This document shows positions 1 to 12,278 of a stretch of 64,000 nt of DNA, in pieces. A model generated the notes under the pieces. It ran no database searches. It saw nothing but the letters and a program-made list of their open reading frames with translations, and was not told where the DNA came from. Source of the stretch: Ctenosaura bakeri (taxonomy: Eukaryota > Chordata > Lepidosauria > Squamata > Iguanidae); contig CAOLHI010000020.1 of the NCBI GenBank assembly GCA_948474755.1, positions 434,001 to 498,000 of the forward strand, given 5' to 3'. The translations under genes were made by a program, and so were the position numbers. The first letter of the stretch is position 1, and the number at the start of each line of letters is the position of its first letter.

Positions 1-139
1 TTAAGTTGATTTTATTATAAGCAGAAAAAGCAGGTAAATATTTTTTAAATTAGTAAAATAATATATAGTTAAATAGCAAAGTCAGGATCATCCAGGGCAT
101 ACCATTTCTCATTTCTATATATGGTTGTGGAGACTGGAC

Positions 140-348
140 AGTGATGGTGCAGTGGTTAAATGCTGGTACTGCAGCCACAAGGTTGTAAGTTCAATCCTAC
201 CGGGCTTGTGGTTGTCTCAGCCTTCCATCCTTCCACAGGTTGGTAAAATGAGTACCCAGCTTGTTGGGGGGAATTAGCTAAACACATTGTAAACTGCTTA
301 GAGAGCACTTAGCTGATAAGCGGTATAGAAATACACATGCTATTGCTA
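140..348 (+). repeat. tRNA-derived SINE
   Basis: The head resembles a tRNA pol III promoter: an A-box-like stretch around 146-165 (GGTGCAGTGGTTAAATGCTG) and a B-box-like stretch at 181-197 (GGTTGTAAGTTCAATCC). The 3' part ends in a degenerate ATTGCT-type tail near 348. The length, about 210 bp, fits a SINE rather than a tRNA gene, because there is no acceptor-stem pairing. The subfamily name is not assigned. Confidence 0.7.
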
Positions 349-360
349 AGAAAGCTGACA

Positions 361-743
361 GGAAGAAAACCAGCTCATTTGAAATGTGACTCTGGAAAAG
401 AGTTCTATGGAAGCATGGGCTGCTGGAAAAACAAATGAATGAGTCTTAGAGCAAATCAAACCTGAACTCTCACTAGAAGTGAAGATGACTAAAGTGAAGC
501 TGTTGTATTTTGGGCATATTGTGAGATGGCATGATTCATTGGGGGAAAACAATAATGCTTAGTAAAGTGGAAGACAGTAGGAAAGGAGGGAAACCTCACT
601 ACAGGTAGAATAATTGAATAAAGGAAGCCAAAGGGCCCTGAGTCTGCAAGACCCAAGCAAGGCTGTCAATGACTTGGGATTTTGGTGATCTTTCATTCAT
701 AGGGTCATCATAAGTCTAAGTAAACTTGACAACAAATAACAGC
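361..743 (+). mobile_element. Bov-B (RTE) LINE 3' end, 5'-truncated
   Basis: The stretch follows the C-terminal coding region and 3' end of Bov-B LINEs: a degraded reading frame with a KTIMLSKVE-like piece after 'GGCATGATTCATTGG', then a tail with 'CATCATAAGTCTAAG' and a CAACAAATAACAGC end. The frame is full of stops, so it is dead. Two more Bov-B pieces occur at 36470-36735 (minus) and 47550-48250 (plus). The assignment rests on recalled family sequence and was not searched. Confidence 0.75.
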
Positions 744-1083
744 AAATTAGCCAAGCAGATAGGGTTATATCTACTGGTCCACATCTTATCCATGTCAATT
801 TAATGTGTGTCCAGTGATAAATCCATTCTGTAGAAATTATGTGTAATTGTGCATATCTACAAAAGGTAAACTGCACAAAAATTCACATTTACTTTCAAAG
901 GCAATTTTGCCTGACATATAAGATTTGTATGCATCTTTTCTCAACATGTACATTTTACATACTACTTCCTTAAAGTCCACATTTCTTTTACACAATGTTC
1001 TTTAATATACACATTTCCAATACAATGTTGGAACTGAGATGGGCATCACTATATTCATGTCCCAAAACAAACCCAGCCACTAT
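744..1083. other. Unrecognised AT-rich sequence
   Basis: No gene, repeat boundary or RNA structure was recognised. Confidence 0.5.
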
Positions 1084-1308
1084 AGGTGCATTCAAGTTGG
1101 CTACCAACTTATGGTAATACCATGAATTTCATAGGGTTTCCTTAGGCAAGGAATACTAGAGGTGGTTTTACCAGGTCCTTCCTCTGAAATGTAGCCTACA
1201 GCACCTGGTATTCACCAGCAGTCTCCCCTCCAAATATTAACCAGAGCTGACCCTGCTTAGCTTCCAAGATCAGATATAATTTGTTGCCTTTAAAGTATTT
1301 AGGCAGCT
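1084..1308 (-). repeat. 5S rRNA-headed SINE
   Basis: Read on the minus strand, about 1218-1273 matches the 3' half of 5S rRNA, including its internal promoter (CTGATCTTGGAAGCTAAGCA, then GGTCAGCTCTGGTTAATATT) and the segment before the 5S 3' end (GAATACCAGGTGCTGTAGGC). It continues into a body and a short tail (AAGTTGGTAGCCAACTTGAA) resembling the Bov-B/Sauria SINE end. A real 5S gene is about 120 nt and stops after this block, so this is a SINE. Related fragments lie at 21818-21950, 34622-34765, 43775-43970 and 57088-57170. Confidence 0.75.
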
Positions 1309-4300
1309 TTTTTTCCCTCCCCCACCACTGATCCCAAATGCCTTTATTTTCTACAATCCCTGTGATCTATCCTGCAGGAGAATGCATAAACAGTTTTCCT
1401 GCCAAGGCACAGTACACGAGCTACAACAGTGGCAGCGATAGCAGAATATGTGCAAGGGTAAGACTTACAATAAACGTTCCCAGCAGTAACATGAGCCAGG
1501 GTACTCTGGGTGAAGCGGCATCATTTGAAGGAACATTTACATGCTATGGAAACGATGCCCAGCATTTGGATAGAGCAGAAGGGCAAGTTCAGCGTCATGC
1601 CTGCTTTAACATCAAAGAACACTAACCCAAAACAATTGGGGCTTAAACTCCAAAAGATTCCACAGTAGAGTTGCAGATACATACACAGATTTATACTAAG
1701 ATGGGAGGACAACAACAAGGACCAAGCTACATGTGTGTGTGGTACAGCCATGATGAATATCCCAGTCGGTTTTTGTTGAAATGTTGAGAATGAAATGCCA
1801 ACCTAGGGGTCTCTGATTTTAATTGTAACTGTGCTCTGAAGTGGTGCTTCAACTCTCTTCTGATGTTCATTTTTTGATCAGAGTCATACAAATAATCTGC
1901 TTCCCCACTTATGCTAACTAACATATGGGATGCTTGTTTTTTCTCCCTGTTTAATAGGAGAGCTCCTGAAAAGTAGACAGCAGTGGGGAGAGGGGATGAG
2001 TGAAAGATTGGAAGTCACAAGTCACAAGTAGATACATTTCAAAAATAACAAAACAAATGCCATGAAGCTTCCCATGTAAACAATTTCTGGATACTTCTTA
2101 CAATTACTTTTAGAAAGTATTTTAACTGTGAAATAAAAAGAGGGAACAAAGTTACTTGGCTTATGCAAAATGCAATGTTTTCTATTTACTTCTTCAAGTT
2201 AAAGTGCACTTTTAGAAGCATTTTGACATTTTTTCAAGTTTTATGCATCTCTTATTCTGATTTTTTTAAAAAATGAGAAGTAACAAAAAAGCTTCAAGAA
2301 ATGAAATGAGTATCACACATTACTCTTTAAAATGGTTACTAGCAATACTTTCCTAACACTGTAACAAGTAACGGGAATGAACTGAAACTAAAATTTAATT
2401 CTCCAGAGCCTGGGGCGGGGGGGGCTTGCAATTTGTTGCCTTTCCATGACGCTTCAGACCCATCGTTAAGAGCCAACTGTCTCCTTCTACCTAGTGGTAG
2501 GAGGAGCTCAAGTCTCATTAGAAAAACATTTTTAGGGAATTCTTCTCAGCAGGTGGGAGAAGATTTGTCCTGGAGCACTGCTGAGCGGTAGGCATTGTCC
2601 TTGATAATGTGACCTGTATCAAAATGAATGATAACCTTATCAGCTGCCAACTGCTCATGCAGGACATTTTTGTCTTGACATTTCATCCAGTTGCTGGAAT
2701 GCACCCTTGCTTTCTGGCTCACTGTGTCAGGGTACATTAAATAGGATGTTCCAGATGAACATTTAAAAGTACGTCTTTCTTTTCCCAGGATCTCATGTGT
2801 GACCCGAGCAAGTGCCCAGTCAGCAAAATAAAACCCAGGGGGAAGCATTGTTCCCTAACTGTTGACTGAGACTGAAATTTCAAGCTGCAAATCAGCTGCC
2901 TCAGGAATACTATCTTCCTTTTCTTTCTTAGAACTGTAAATTTTCAGGGTCTGACCAGAAGAATTAAGCCCCTAATTATGACAGCAGTGCCAAAGCACAG
3001 GTTTAGTTGAATCTGATCTTTCAGCCAATTATTTCAAGAGTGCATTCCATCACAATTTTTCAGTTCCTCAGAGCTTGCTTGTCATCATGACCCGGGCAAC
3101 GTATCAGCTACAAGGTGCTGGCAATTTCATTCCAAATCTAAAATTGCAGCTCACTGTTATGACAGCAAAATGTTGTTTAAAATGCTATTTGACACAGAAA
3201 TATGCTTTGTCAAAACATTTGTATATAACTTTGCTGCTCTATTTCAAAAGCACCTCCCTTCACATACAGTACAAATTTCCACGACACACACAACAGTAAA
3301 AATAAAATCCTTGTTTCAGCTTCTACAGCTAACATTTCTATGGCATGCAGACCTCCTATTAAGTACACCCAGTCCCAGCAACTGCCTTCTTTGTTACTCC
3401 TTTGCTGTGGTTTGATCGAAAAATTACCACACAAAATGCATGCAATTCTTGTATATATTTTACTGAAAATATGCTGTATTGGTTTGATTGAACTGTTTTA
3501 ATTGCTTTTTATCTTTTCCAAGTGTATGCTTTCAATGGTTTTAATGTTGTTAATAGTTTAATTCTACCTTCTTATGTATTCCATGCCTAAAGGACAACAT
3601 CCATACTGTTCCACCTTGACCTGTAACCTACTTAGAAATTCTGAAGCTACACAGAGTTTCTTCCCTGAGCTCCCACACAGCTGCTTAGGACTCCCAGCAG
3701 TCCCAAACAACCAGAAGACTGATGCCTTTCTCCCCTAACTCCAGAAAAGATGTGAATGGGGCTAGTTTTGTGGAGGGAGAGAGAAAGAAAAAGGTACTAT
3801 CCAAGATGCATTTACCATTTCTTTTGTTGCAAAGTACCCCAGGAGCTGAACCAGGTGGGAAATAACCTCCTGCTGTTGACTCCCACTTCTTTCATCCAGC
3901 CTAAAACTAAAATACCCTATGGCTGTCCTAAGAGCCTCTCAGAAGCTTTTCCACATGGTTTTACCCATCCTTTAATTTGTAAGCATCTTCTAGCATGCAA
4001 GACCACTCTCTGCCCCAGTTAGTATCCAGAAAGAAGAAGCTGCTGCTGTTTCTCCTCTCTTGACTTCTTCAGGTTGGACTGAGCAGTCAGGGTCTCCTCA
4101 TGCGTAGGGTGGTGGAGGGGACAATCTTGACTAAGGATTATTTACGCACAATTCAATAGATTGTTGGGAAATTAAAGAGATAGCACTAGATCTATCAAAC
4201 AAAGAAAAGGAACTGGCAAGGAGCTGAACAACCACCAGTCCCATGCTCCCCCCACAGTCTAGCAGAGAAAAGAAACAGATGTAGTCTTCTTTTATAAAAC

Positions 4301-4454
4301 ATAAACAGTAGATTTATTGACTAATGCTCGTACCTATGATGCAATGGAGGAGAGAAAGAGATTAGAAAAATGGCTGCAGGTTAGAGTGATGATGAAGAGG
4401 GTTGCTATGGTAAAACAGTCAGCAAGTCTGCAAACATGCAATCTAGCAAACACA
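1309..4454. other. Long stretch with no recognised feature
   Basis: About 3.1 kb of AT-rich DNA. Short frames such as 2546-2848 (minus, 100 codons) show no domain, signal peptide or family resemblance. A G-run at about 2413-2424 and general poor complexity are the only notable points. Host regulatory DNA cannot be ruled in or out by eye. Confidence 0.5.
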
Positions 4455-4600
4455 TTCTTGTTGTTGTTGTTGCTGCTGCTGCTGTTGTCATCGTCATGTG
4501 CCTTCAAGTTGTTTCTGAATTCTGGTGCCCCAATACAAATCTATCACAGGGTTTTCTTAGCAAAACTTACACAGAAGGTGTTCACCTTTGCTTTTACCTC
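4455..4600 (-). repeat. Sauria-type SINE tail fragment
   Basis: A (GTT)n/(GCT)n run at 4458-4488 is followed by GTGCCTTCAAGTTGTTTCTG and a CTATCACAGGGTTTTCTTAG block. This is the 3' tail and body of the tRNA SINE seen more completely at 49951-50150, read from its end. The tRNA head is missing. Confidence 0.65.
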
Positions 4601-4678
4601 TCCCCTTATCTTCCCTCTACTGAGTTAACGGAATACAAACTAGTTAGACAAGATAGAATACGGAATACAAACAAGTTA

Positions 4679-5129
4679 GACAAGAGGAGAGCAACCAAAA
4701 TGATGGAGGGTCTGGAAGCCAAGCCCAATGAGGAGTGGCTTAGGCACCTGGATATCTTTAGTCTGCAGAAGAGAATGTTAAGACGGGATATGATAGCCAT
4801 GTTTAAATATTTGAAAGAATGTCATATTGAAGAGGGAACAGGCTTGTTTTCCACTGCTTCAGAGACTAGGACAAGGAGCAATGGATTCAAACTACAGGAA
4901 AAGAGATTCCACCTGAATCTCAGGAAGAACTTCCTGATGGTCAGTGCTGTTCGGCAGTGGAATATGCTGCCTTGGAATGTGGTGGAGACTCCTCCTTTGG
5001 AGGTTTTTAAACAGAGGCTGGATGGCCACCTGTTGGGAGTGCTTTGATATGTGTTCCTGCATAGCAGGGGGTTGGACTGCATGGCCGCTGTGGTCTCTTC
5101 CAACTCTATGATTCTATGATTCTATGAAA
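4679..5129 (+). mobile_element. CR1 LINE 3' end with ORF2 C-terminus
   Basis: An open frame ending at 5047 encodes the last ~120 residues of the CR1 ORF2 protein. It opens with RRATKMMEGLEAKP and includes LFSTASETRTRSNG, SAVRQWNMLPWNVVETPPLE and the terminal LDGHLLGVL. After the stop comes the short CR1 3' UTR ending in the diagnostic ATTCTATG octamer repeated about three times (5110-5127). The element is strongly 5'-truncated and cannot move by itself. The upstream part of the 203-codon frame that starts at 4436 belongs to the SINE fragment, so the frame is not a host gene. Confidence 0.9.
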
Positions 5130-5300
5130 CTGCTTTGCACTTAGAACTTGGTTTACAGCACCAAGGTAAGCAAAAGAGAAAGGAAGAAAGTGGGAAGAAA
5201 AGAGAAGAACTGAGACATTTTAAAAGCAGCTGAAAAAAAGTAGCAGATTAATCATGACCGTCCCTGAACGAATGGGGGTATGAGGGCCTTCTTTCCAGCA
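5130..5300 (+). repeat. Unnamed interspersed repeat, copy 1
   Basis: The segment around 5210-5290 (GAGACATTTTAAAAGCAGCT, then a 'GTCCCTGAACGA'-like end) resembles 24310-24395 (GGACATTTTAAAGACAACTG, then 'ATCCCTGACAAT'). Two diverged copies in one window suggest an old dispersed repeat whose family I do not recognise. Confidence 0.4.
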
Positions 5301-6865
5301 CCTTCTCCAGTTCAATTCTCATCACCACTTTTGGTGAAAGAGTCAGGAGAAAGAGAAGAGATGCCCCAGGGAGACAATGGGTGAGGGAGATCAAACAGCC
5401 AGTGTTACTTGCCTGTCTTCCTCCTTTCCTCAGCTGCCCAGTAGGTGAGTGACTTCCACGGGGAGGAACAATAGGGGGGCTCCCAGGAAGAAGGACCACC
5501 ATACACGAGACAAAGCAGCACATGCCTCCATCTGCAGGCAGGGCAGCCGACTTGCTTCCTTGCTCAGTTATTGCCTGCCCTGCCCTGCGGTGCAATAGAA
5601 GGGAAGGGAAGAGAAGAGGCACCTTCCCCACTCCCTGCACTTGCCTGCCTATGGCAAACTCTTTATACAGTCCCATTATGCGAGCTTCCAAAGGTCACAC
5701 ATTTCTTTATCAGGCATAAATGTTAAAATTCATTTTTAGGGGAAATATGTGATGATGGAGAGACACAGAGCTGCATCTCTCCTGAGATGTTAAAGGCGCT
5801 GTTTAAAATGATCTTGGAGGGAGGGTTAGTGCATGACCTTTGATGGCCATGAGGTGGCTGGCAAGACAAACACAGACAACAAAAAGCAAATTTCCTTTTC
5901 CATAGCAAGAAACAAGCAGACTTTTATACTGGGGAACATTATAACACTCCACTGACAAGCTGTTGTCCTGGAATTTTGACATAAAATTGAACAGGGAAGA
6001 AAGAAAAGCTATTTCTCTCCTCCTTCCTCAGCTGACCAAGCGCAGCAAAGAGAGAAATCATTGTGGTTAAAGTGTAAGTCTGCCCAATACTTTCTCTTCC
6101 TTCAGAGCATTCTCATGTATTCTGAGCTGTCAAATGAGCAGAAACCATGAGTGGTTAATGGACAAAAGGGAACTTGTGCACTAAGAAGTCTGCCAAAATC
6201 GCAGGGGTAGGCCAAATCATCCAAACTCTCTTACTTCACCTAATAAAAATAAATGTCTATTTGCTATTTCTTATCTCCTTTATCACATTTCTGACCAACT
6301 CAAGAAATACAGAGGTCATGTAATACTAAAATATTTAGATTACACCTCACTCTTTTGGCTCCAGTGTTGTTTTGTTTTGTTTTGTGCTTTTACCCTTGCA
6401 AAGTTAGGGTTTAGGAGATGAACTGAAAATGCTGTGATTTTCATGTTGATAAATTCCCTAAGAACACTTGAGTTTTCAGAAGATTCCAAGCTATTAGTCA
6501 CATTTCTGGCTATACCTTACATACTTGCACTGCAAGTTATGTGCTCCACAGAGGCGTTCAAATGTTCCCTGTGTTATATAAGAGATGATGAAACTGTCAA
6601 AGTTGATAAAATAATATACAGAGCAACCTCAGAGAGTTAGATTAGTGTTAAATTTTCCCATGTATCTTGTCTTCTAAAGCTGGACTACCTCTGAGGGAAG
6701 GAGGCTTCTGCATGATAACTCTCCTTACAGTTGTTGTCATAGCTCGTGAAACTACAGATTTTCAGAATCATCATGAATTCTGCAGGAGATCATCCCCCAG
6801 GGATGTAACTACTCCACATGTCAAGCTGGTTTAGATGTTACAGCTACTGTAAAGAACAATTCAGA
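5301..6865. other. No recognised feature
   Basis: A 147-codon minus frame (5248-5691) and several shorter ones show no recognisable domain and no neighbouring exon-like signals. A short TTTTG run lies at 6367-6385. Confidence 0.5.
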
Positions 6866-6990
6866 GGTAGCCATGCTGGTCATAAAACAAAACAAAATAA
6901 TAAAACAACTTTATTGAGCCAACCAAAAATAAAAAAATACATCCTGCTATCTTTTGAAGGTTCATAGGCTTCTTCATCAGTGAAAGATAG
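6866..6990. repeat. Fragment of a snap-back repeat (TTTATTG...CTTCATCAG type)
   Basis: The piece contains GAGGTAGCCATGCTGGTCAT, an ACAACTTTATTGAGCCAACC block and an AGGCTTCTTCATCAGTGAAA end. The same order of motifs occurs in the arms of the foldback at 48722-49385. It carries no coding potential. Confidence 0.45.
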
Positions 6991-7129
6991 TAAAGCAGCA
7001 TAAAGGGGAAAGAAGCTGACATTACAGTCACCACATCTAAATTTCTGATGTTACAAGAAGAGAATATAAATGAAAAGTGAGGCCATGACCATGGTGCTCA
7101 GCTGTGTGGGAACTTCTTCTCCTCCTCCT

Positions 7130-7570
7130 CCTCCTTCTCCTATTACTACTTATCATCATCATCCCATTTTTGGCCAATGTTGGGCCTCAGTGAAGCTTAC
7201 AGATTAAAACAATGCAATTTAAAAACATATAAATAATACATATTAAACAGAATTAAAGTATAAAAAATTAAAATAGCTAAAAAGAGATTAAAAGAAGCAA
7301 TTAAAATTAAAACAGTACAGCACCCCCAGCCCATCCTTTAAAAACTTTCTATATTAAAATGCCTGCCTGAATAAATAGATCTTTGCCTGCCCCTGGAAGG
7401 ATAACAAGGAGGGAGCCATTTCAGCCTCCCTGGGAGGGAGTTCCAGAGTCTAGGGGCAGCCACTGAGAAGGCCCTCTCCCATGTCCCCACCAAATCGTGC
7501 TTGCAACAGCAATGGGGCTGAGGGAAGGGCCTCTCCTGGTAATCTCAGAGCCTGGGCCAGTTCATACAGG
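7130..7570 (-). mobile_element. LINE 3' end (L2/CR1-like), minus strand
   Basis: A simple CTC/ATC-type run (7118-7162) is followed by CCATTTTTGGCCAATGTTGG and an AT-rich stretch. Then comes a conserved block around 7390-7570 (GGATAACAAGGAGGGAGCCA, GGAGGGAGTTCCAGAGTCTA) that is a common LINE-tail pattern in reptiles. The exact family is uncertain. Confidence 0.45.
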
Positions 7571-7650
7571 GAGATATGATCTGTCAAGTACAAAGAACAA
7601 AGACAACAAAACAGGCAGTGAAGTTTGACTTTTCTATTTTAAGTTATACA

Positions 7651-7706
7651 TCTCTCTCTCTCTCTCCTTCTCCCTCTCTCTCTGACACACATACACACAC
7701 ATACAC
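7651..7706. repeat. (TC)n then (CA)n microsatellite
   Basis: An imperfect TC run at 7651-7682 passes into CACACATACACACACATACAC up to the 5' tip of the neighbouring MITE. Confidence 0.9.
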
Positions 7707-7888
7707 GGAAACAGAGGCCATGTCTGCACTACACTGTTATAGTGCTATTATTCCACTTTGAACATCCTGTGGAATCCTGGGATTTGCAGTTTAGAGAGGG
7801 ACCTTTAGAATTCTTAGCCAGAGAGCTCTTTGGCCTCAGTAAACTACAAACTCCAGAATTCCAGAGGATATTGAACGTGGAATAATGG

Positions 7889-10800
7889 TGTTTATGCTCC
7901 AAATGAAAATAAAGCTGAATTTTATAAGAAATTACGAGGAAAAGTATCAGCATATGAGTACGAAGATTGGATTTTAGCAGGTGATTGGAATGGAGTTTTG
8001 GATATTAAAATGGATAAAACAACCTCTCAGAATTAAGAAGAGGGATTAAGAGGGAGATTACCAAAAGATTTATTTGAGATGTGTGAAGAATTATCTGTTT
8101 TAGATGTATGGAGAACTATTTATCCAAATGTCAAAGATTTTACTTGTTTTTCTGAAGTTCATCAATCTTGGTCCCAAATAGATATGATCTTGATTTCTAA
8201 ACATTTGTTATCAGAGATATAGAAAACAGAAATATTGTCAAAGGTCATCTCTGATCATCATCCAGTACTGTTTCAAATCCAAGAGAAGACTAAACAATTT
8301 CAATGGCAATTGAATGATAGTTTACTGAATAGTAAAACAAGTGAAAGAAGTGCTAAAAAATTACTTTAAAGAAAATATAAAAGAAGGCATGAACATGAGA
8401 ACAGTTTGGGATGCATCAAAGGCAGTAATGAGAGGTTTTTTTATACACCAACGACAAATTCAGAACAAAAAAGGGTGGGAGAAATATCGTGTTATTGACC
8501 AAACTCCAAGAGAAAGAGAAAGAACTTAAGAAAAATCCATTGCAACAATCACTACAGCAGGAGATTAAGAAAATACAGAAGGAGATGGTGATAACAACAA
8601 CAGAGAAAATACAGAGAAAAAGATGAAACAGATGAAATTAACTCAATTTGAACATGCTAAGAAAATAGGGAAATGGTTAGCGTACAAACTTAAGAAGAAG
8701 CAAGAGAGGAACATAACTGTTGAGCTGAAATGTGGAAAGAAGTTGATTACTCAACAAGAAAAAAAAAAACAGAAATTTGAAGAATATTTTGGAAAACTAT
8801 TCTATGAAATAAAATCCCCTCATCAATATGAGAAAAATCTATCTAAATTTCTTCAAAAAGTAAAGATCCCAAAAATATCACTGGAAGCACAAAAACAGTT
8901 GAATAAATCAATAACAATTACTGAAACTGAAGAGGCTATAAAGGATTTGAAAGTGGACAAGGCACCAAGACCAGATGGGTTCACCATGCTATATTATAAG
9001 AGATTTATAAAAGAATTAACTCAACCAATTCAAGTAACTTTGAAGGAAATAGAGAAATATGGTAAACCGAAATCCTACGGAGAATCTAACATTGTACTGA
9101 TACCCAAAGAGGATAAAGATAAAAAAGACGTTAAGAATTATAGACCAATCTCCTTGTTGAATGTAGATTATAAAATTTTTGTGGCTGTGTTGGCAAAATG
9201 GTTGAGACAGATATTACAGGATAAAATTCAAGAAGGTCAAAGAGGCTTTCTCCCAGGTAGATATATGAAAAGTAATATAAGGACAATCCTAGCTGTAATT
9301 GAATATTATGATAAAAACCCAAGGAAGAAAGCAGCACTCATTTTCTTGGATGCAGAAAAGGCATTCAATAATGTTTCCTGGGCCTTTATACATCGGGTAT
9401 TGAGAGAATATGACATGGGAGAAGATTTTTGTAAATGGATTGAGATGATATATCAAGAACAATCTGTGAGATTAATAATAAATGGAGATATTTTGATAAG
9501 CTTCATTATGGCAAGGGTGTCCATTATCACCATTATTATTTATAGCTGTTTTGGAATTATTGCTGAATATAATAAATGAGGATTCACAGATAAAAGGCTT
9601 GAAAATAAGGAAAAAGGAACTGAAATTAAAAGCTTTCACAGATGACGTAATTATATTTTTGGAGGATCCACAAGAATCAATTCAGGCGCTCATGGAAACT
9701 TTGCAAAGATATGGTCAAGTGGCAGGATATAAGATAAATAAAGAAAAGACAATGATGATGATATTGAATATGACTAAAAAAGAGCAAGCAGATTTGGAGA
9801 GTAGATCTGTCAATTAACTAAGAAAACAAGATACTTAGGAATTATGTTAATGAAAAGGAACCAAGAATTATTCGACAACAATTATTTGAAGATATGGAAA
9901 GAGATTAAAAATGATACGGAAAAATAGAAAAACCTAAATCTATCTCTCCTGGGAAGAATAAATGCTTTCAAAATGTCCTTACTACCAAAACTTATGTTCC
10001 CTTTTCAGAATTTACCAATAATAGGAAGAGAGAAAATATTTAAAGAATGGGAAAAGGATCTTCAAAAGTTTATCTGGCAAGGGAAAATGCCCAGGATAAG
10101 ATTCAAAACACTTCAGGATGTAAAAGAAAGAGGAGGATTTGATCTCCCATCACTGAAAATTCATTATTACGCATGCTGTCTAGATTGGATTAAAGACTGG
10201 ATTCAATTAGAGAGAACAACCATGAACGATTTGGAAAAAATAAATAACAGATTTGGATGGCATGGATATTTATGTTACGATAGATTAGCAGTGAATAAAG
10301 AGTTCAATAATCGTTGCATCTGGAAGATGCTGTTAAAGGTTCAGCTACAAATAAAGCAGAAATATTATACAAAACTTCCACCATGGACTTCACCACAAGA
10401 AGCATATAAAATTGCTCCAACAAAACAAGGGAACTTATTAACATATCAAGACATATTGAAATGGGAAGGGGACAAACCAAGAATTTGTACAGTAGAAGAA
10501 CTAAAGGCTGACGGGCATGAGCTAAATAAACTGGTTCCCATGGCAACAACTAAAAGAAAGATTTAAAATGGATCAAAAACTTTATGGATTTGAAAGAAAA
10601 GAGAATGAATTGGACATATCGATGAAGGGAAATCAAAAGAAAAGAATTTCAAAATTCTATAAACTACTGTTGAAAAAAGAAATGGAATGAGAAGTAGTTA
10701 AACATACAATGGTTAAATAGGCTCAGAATGTGGGACACTCAATCGAATTAGAAGTTTGGGAGAAAGTATGGAAAACTGATATAAAATTTACCCCAAACTT

Positions 10801-11310
10801 AAATTTAAGAGAAAACTTTTACAAAATGTTACATAGATGGTATATGACCCCAGAAAGATTGCAAAAAATAACTAAAAATGGGAATGCAAAATGTTGGAAG
10901 TGTGATGAAAAGACTGGGTCCTTTTTTCATATGTGGTAGACTTGTGGAAGGGCAAGAAAGTTCTGGAAGGGGATACATGATGAAATTCAAAGAATCTGTA
11001 AAAAGAACTTTGAAATGATACTGGAATTTTATTTGTTAAATATGTTAGGACAACAAAAGGAGATTAGAAGTCGTCAGAAGATAATGTTATATTTGTTAAC
11101 AGCTGCAAGGTTGATATACGAGCAACATTGGAAAGAAAAGAAAGATATTGATTTAGAATAGTAGAAATTAAAAGTTCTGGATATGGTAGAGACAGAAAAG
11201 TTAGCATTTTCATTGAAAAATAAACCTATCCAGAACTTCGAAAGGGAATGGAAAGGAGTTTTGGAATGGATAAAAATATAAAAGTATATGAAATCCGAGA
11301 AAGAGATAAT
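7889..11310 (+). pseudogene. L1 ORF2 pseudogene (endonuclease, RT, C-terminal knuckle)
   Basis: Pieces of L1 ORF2 lie in order across several frames. The endonuclease remnant shows ILAGDWNGVLD (about 7970-8005) and a VISDHHPVLF block near 8243-8272. The reverse transcriptase shows NYRPISLLNVDYKIF, GQRGFLPGRYMKSN and FLDAEKAFNNVSW within 8623-9579. The catalytic box follows at about 9636-9660 as FTDDVIIFLEDP, where most L1s have FADD. The C-terminal cysteine motif is CWKCDEKTGSFFHMW near 10893-10937. In-frame stops and frameshifts (for example between 9579 and 9551, and at 10939) break the protein, so no active enzyme can be made. Its AT-rich codon use differs sharply from the DIRS genes downstream. 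Confidence 0.9.
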
Positions 11311-11513
11311 GTAATTGTTTTTCTCCTCTGCAAATGGAAATGTAATTGTTATTCCTTCTTTTTCTTTTGGTAAATGGAAACAAAGAAGACTCAACTGGAG
11401 TAAAATAATATGGAAGTGGGGGGAGGGTGTGATATCTCTGATAACGGGGTATATCCACTCTGGGTTTTTTATGCAATGAAATTTATATATAAAAAAAATT
11501 TAACAAAAGAAAG
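7889..11513 (+). mobile_element. L1 LINE, 5'-truncated, decayed
   Basis: About 3.6 kb. It starts inside the ORF2 endonuclease domain and ends in an A-rich 3' end (11490-11513). It is flanked by an imperfect ~15-bp target duplication: AACGTGGAATAATGG at 7874-7888 and AAAGTGAAATAATAG at 11514-11528. That is the expected outcome of target-primed insertion of a 5'-truncated L1 into MITE-A. ORF1 and the 5' UTR are absent. Confidence 0.9.
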
Positions 11514-11558
11514 AAAGTGAAATAATAGCACTATAACAGTGTAGTGTGGAAATGGTAA

Positions 11559-11880
11559 AAAAGAGATTGAGGGGTAGGCTGACAACTGTATTTGCATCTA
11601 TCTAGTATGAAGCCACAGGCCCTGATGACGGAAAAGTGCATTTACAATCTGTATTTTCAGGAATGGAAATAATCTTAGATGATGAAACAGACAATGAGGC
11701 TGAATCAGTTGTTGGAGGAGTTAAACCCTCAGAAAAACTGTAATGAAGTCACTATGTAGAAGCCTAAAACAATGAGGAAAAGGTAAATGTTGATTAGCTT
11801 GATCAAACTGGCCAAACCAAGAAACACTTCCATACTGTGCAGTTTCAAACCAAACACATCCCATTTCCCAGCACTCTTCT
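11559..11880. other. No recognised feature
   Basis: Nothing identifiable between the MITE end and the LINE tail that follows. Confidence 0.5.
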
Positions 11881-12278
11881 CAAATAGGCCCTAAGAGGAA
11901 GGACGCCTTCCCAGTGGCTGCTTCCAGACATTGTAACTCCCTGTGCAGAGCAGCTAAGATGCCCCGTCCTTGCTCTCCTTCAGTCAGCAGGTCAGAACCT
12001 TTTTAATGCTATCAGGCTTTTAGAAACTGGCCGGAAAGGGGTTTAATGCTATGCAGTGCTGTTTTAAGAGTTGTATATAGACTTTTGCTTAAAGTTTTTA
12101 ATGCTTAATGTTTTAACTTTTAAATAACTTAATTGTTCTTATATTTATACTTTTATTAATGACTTTGTATAGTTTTTAATTTGTATGGTTTTTAAATACG
12201 TTGTCAGCCACCTTGAGTCCTATTATTGGGAGAAATGTAGGATATAAATGAAAATCATCATCATCATCATCATCATCA
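11881..12278 (+). mobile_element. LINE (L2-like) 3' end with (ATC)n tail
   Basis: A degraded end of coding sequence (GTGGCTGCTTCCAGACATTG, CTCCCTGTGCAGAGCAGC) is followed by an AT-rich 3' UTR. It closes with the typical GCCACCTTGAGTCC and GGATATAAATGAAAA 3' end and an (ATC)n run at 12254-12278. The family call is by resemblance only. Confidence 0.55.

Larger units (their letters stand above)
7716..11558. mobile_element. MITE-A copy 1, split by an L1
   Basis: The left part at 7716-7888 runs from the GGCCATGTCTGCACTACACT terminus through the foldback core (CATCCTGTGGAATCCTGGGA, CTCAGTAAACTACAAACTCC). The right part at 11514-11558 resumes with AATAATAGCACTATAACAGT and ends GTGTGGAAATGGT. The two halves together make one ~200-bp foldback element like those at 46076-46276 and 53909-54110. 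The inserted 3.6-kb L1 is therefore younger than this MITE. Confidence 0.85.

Noticed and set aside
140..200. Possible tRNA gene
   Set aside because: Only A and B box likeness; no cloverleaf or acceptor pairing; continues into a SINE tail.
1218..1273. Possible 5S rRNA gene
   Set aside because: Only part of 5S is present, it has diverged, and it is fused to a SINE body and tail.
4436..5047. 203-codon open frame that looks like a protein gene
   Set aside because: Its C-terminal part is CR1 ORF2, followed by the ATTCTATG repeats of the CR1 end; the N-terminal part is read from SINE sequence.
5248..5691. 147-codon minus frame
   Set aside because: No recognisable domain, no exon signals and no conserved neighbour.
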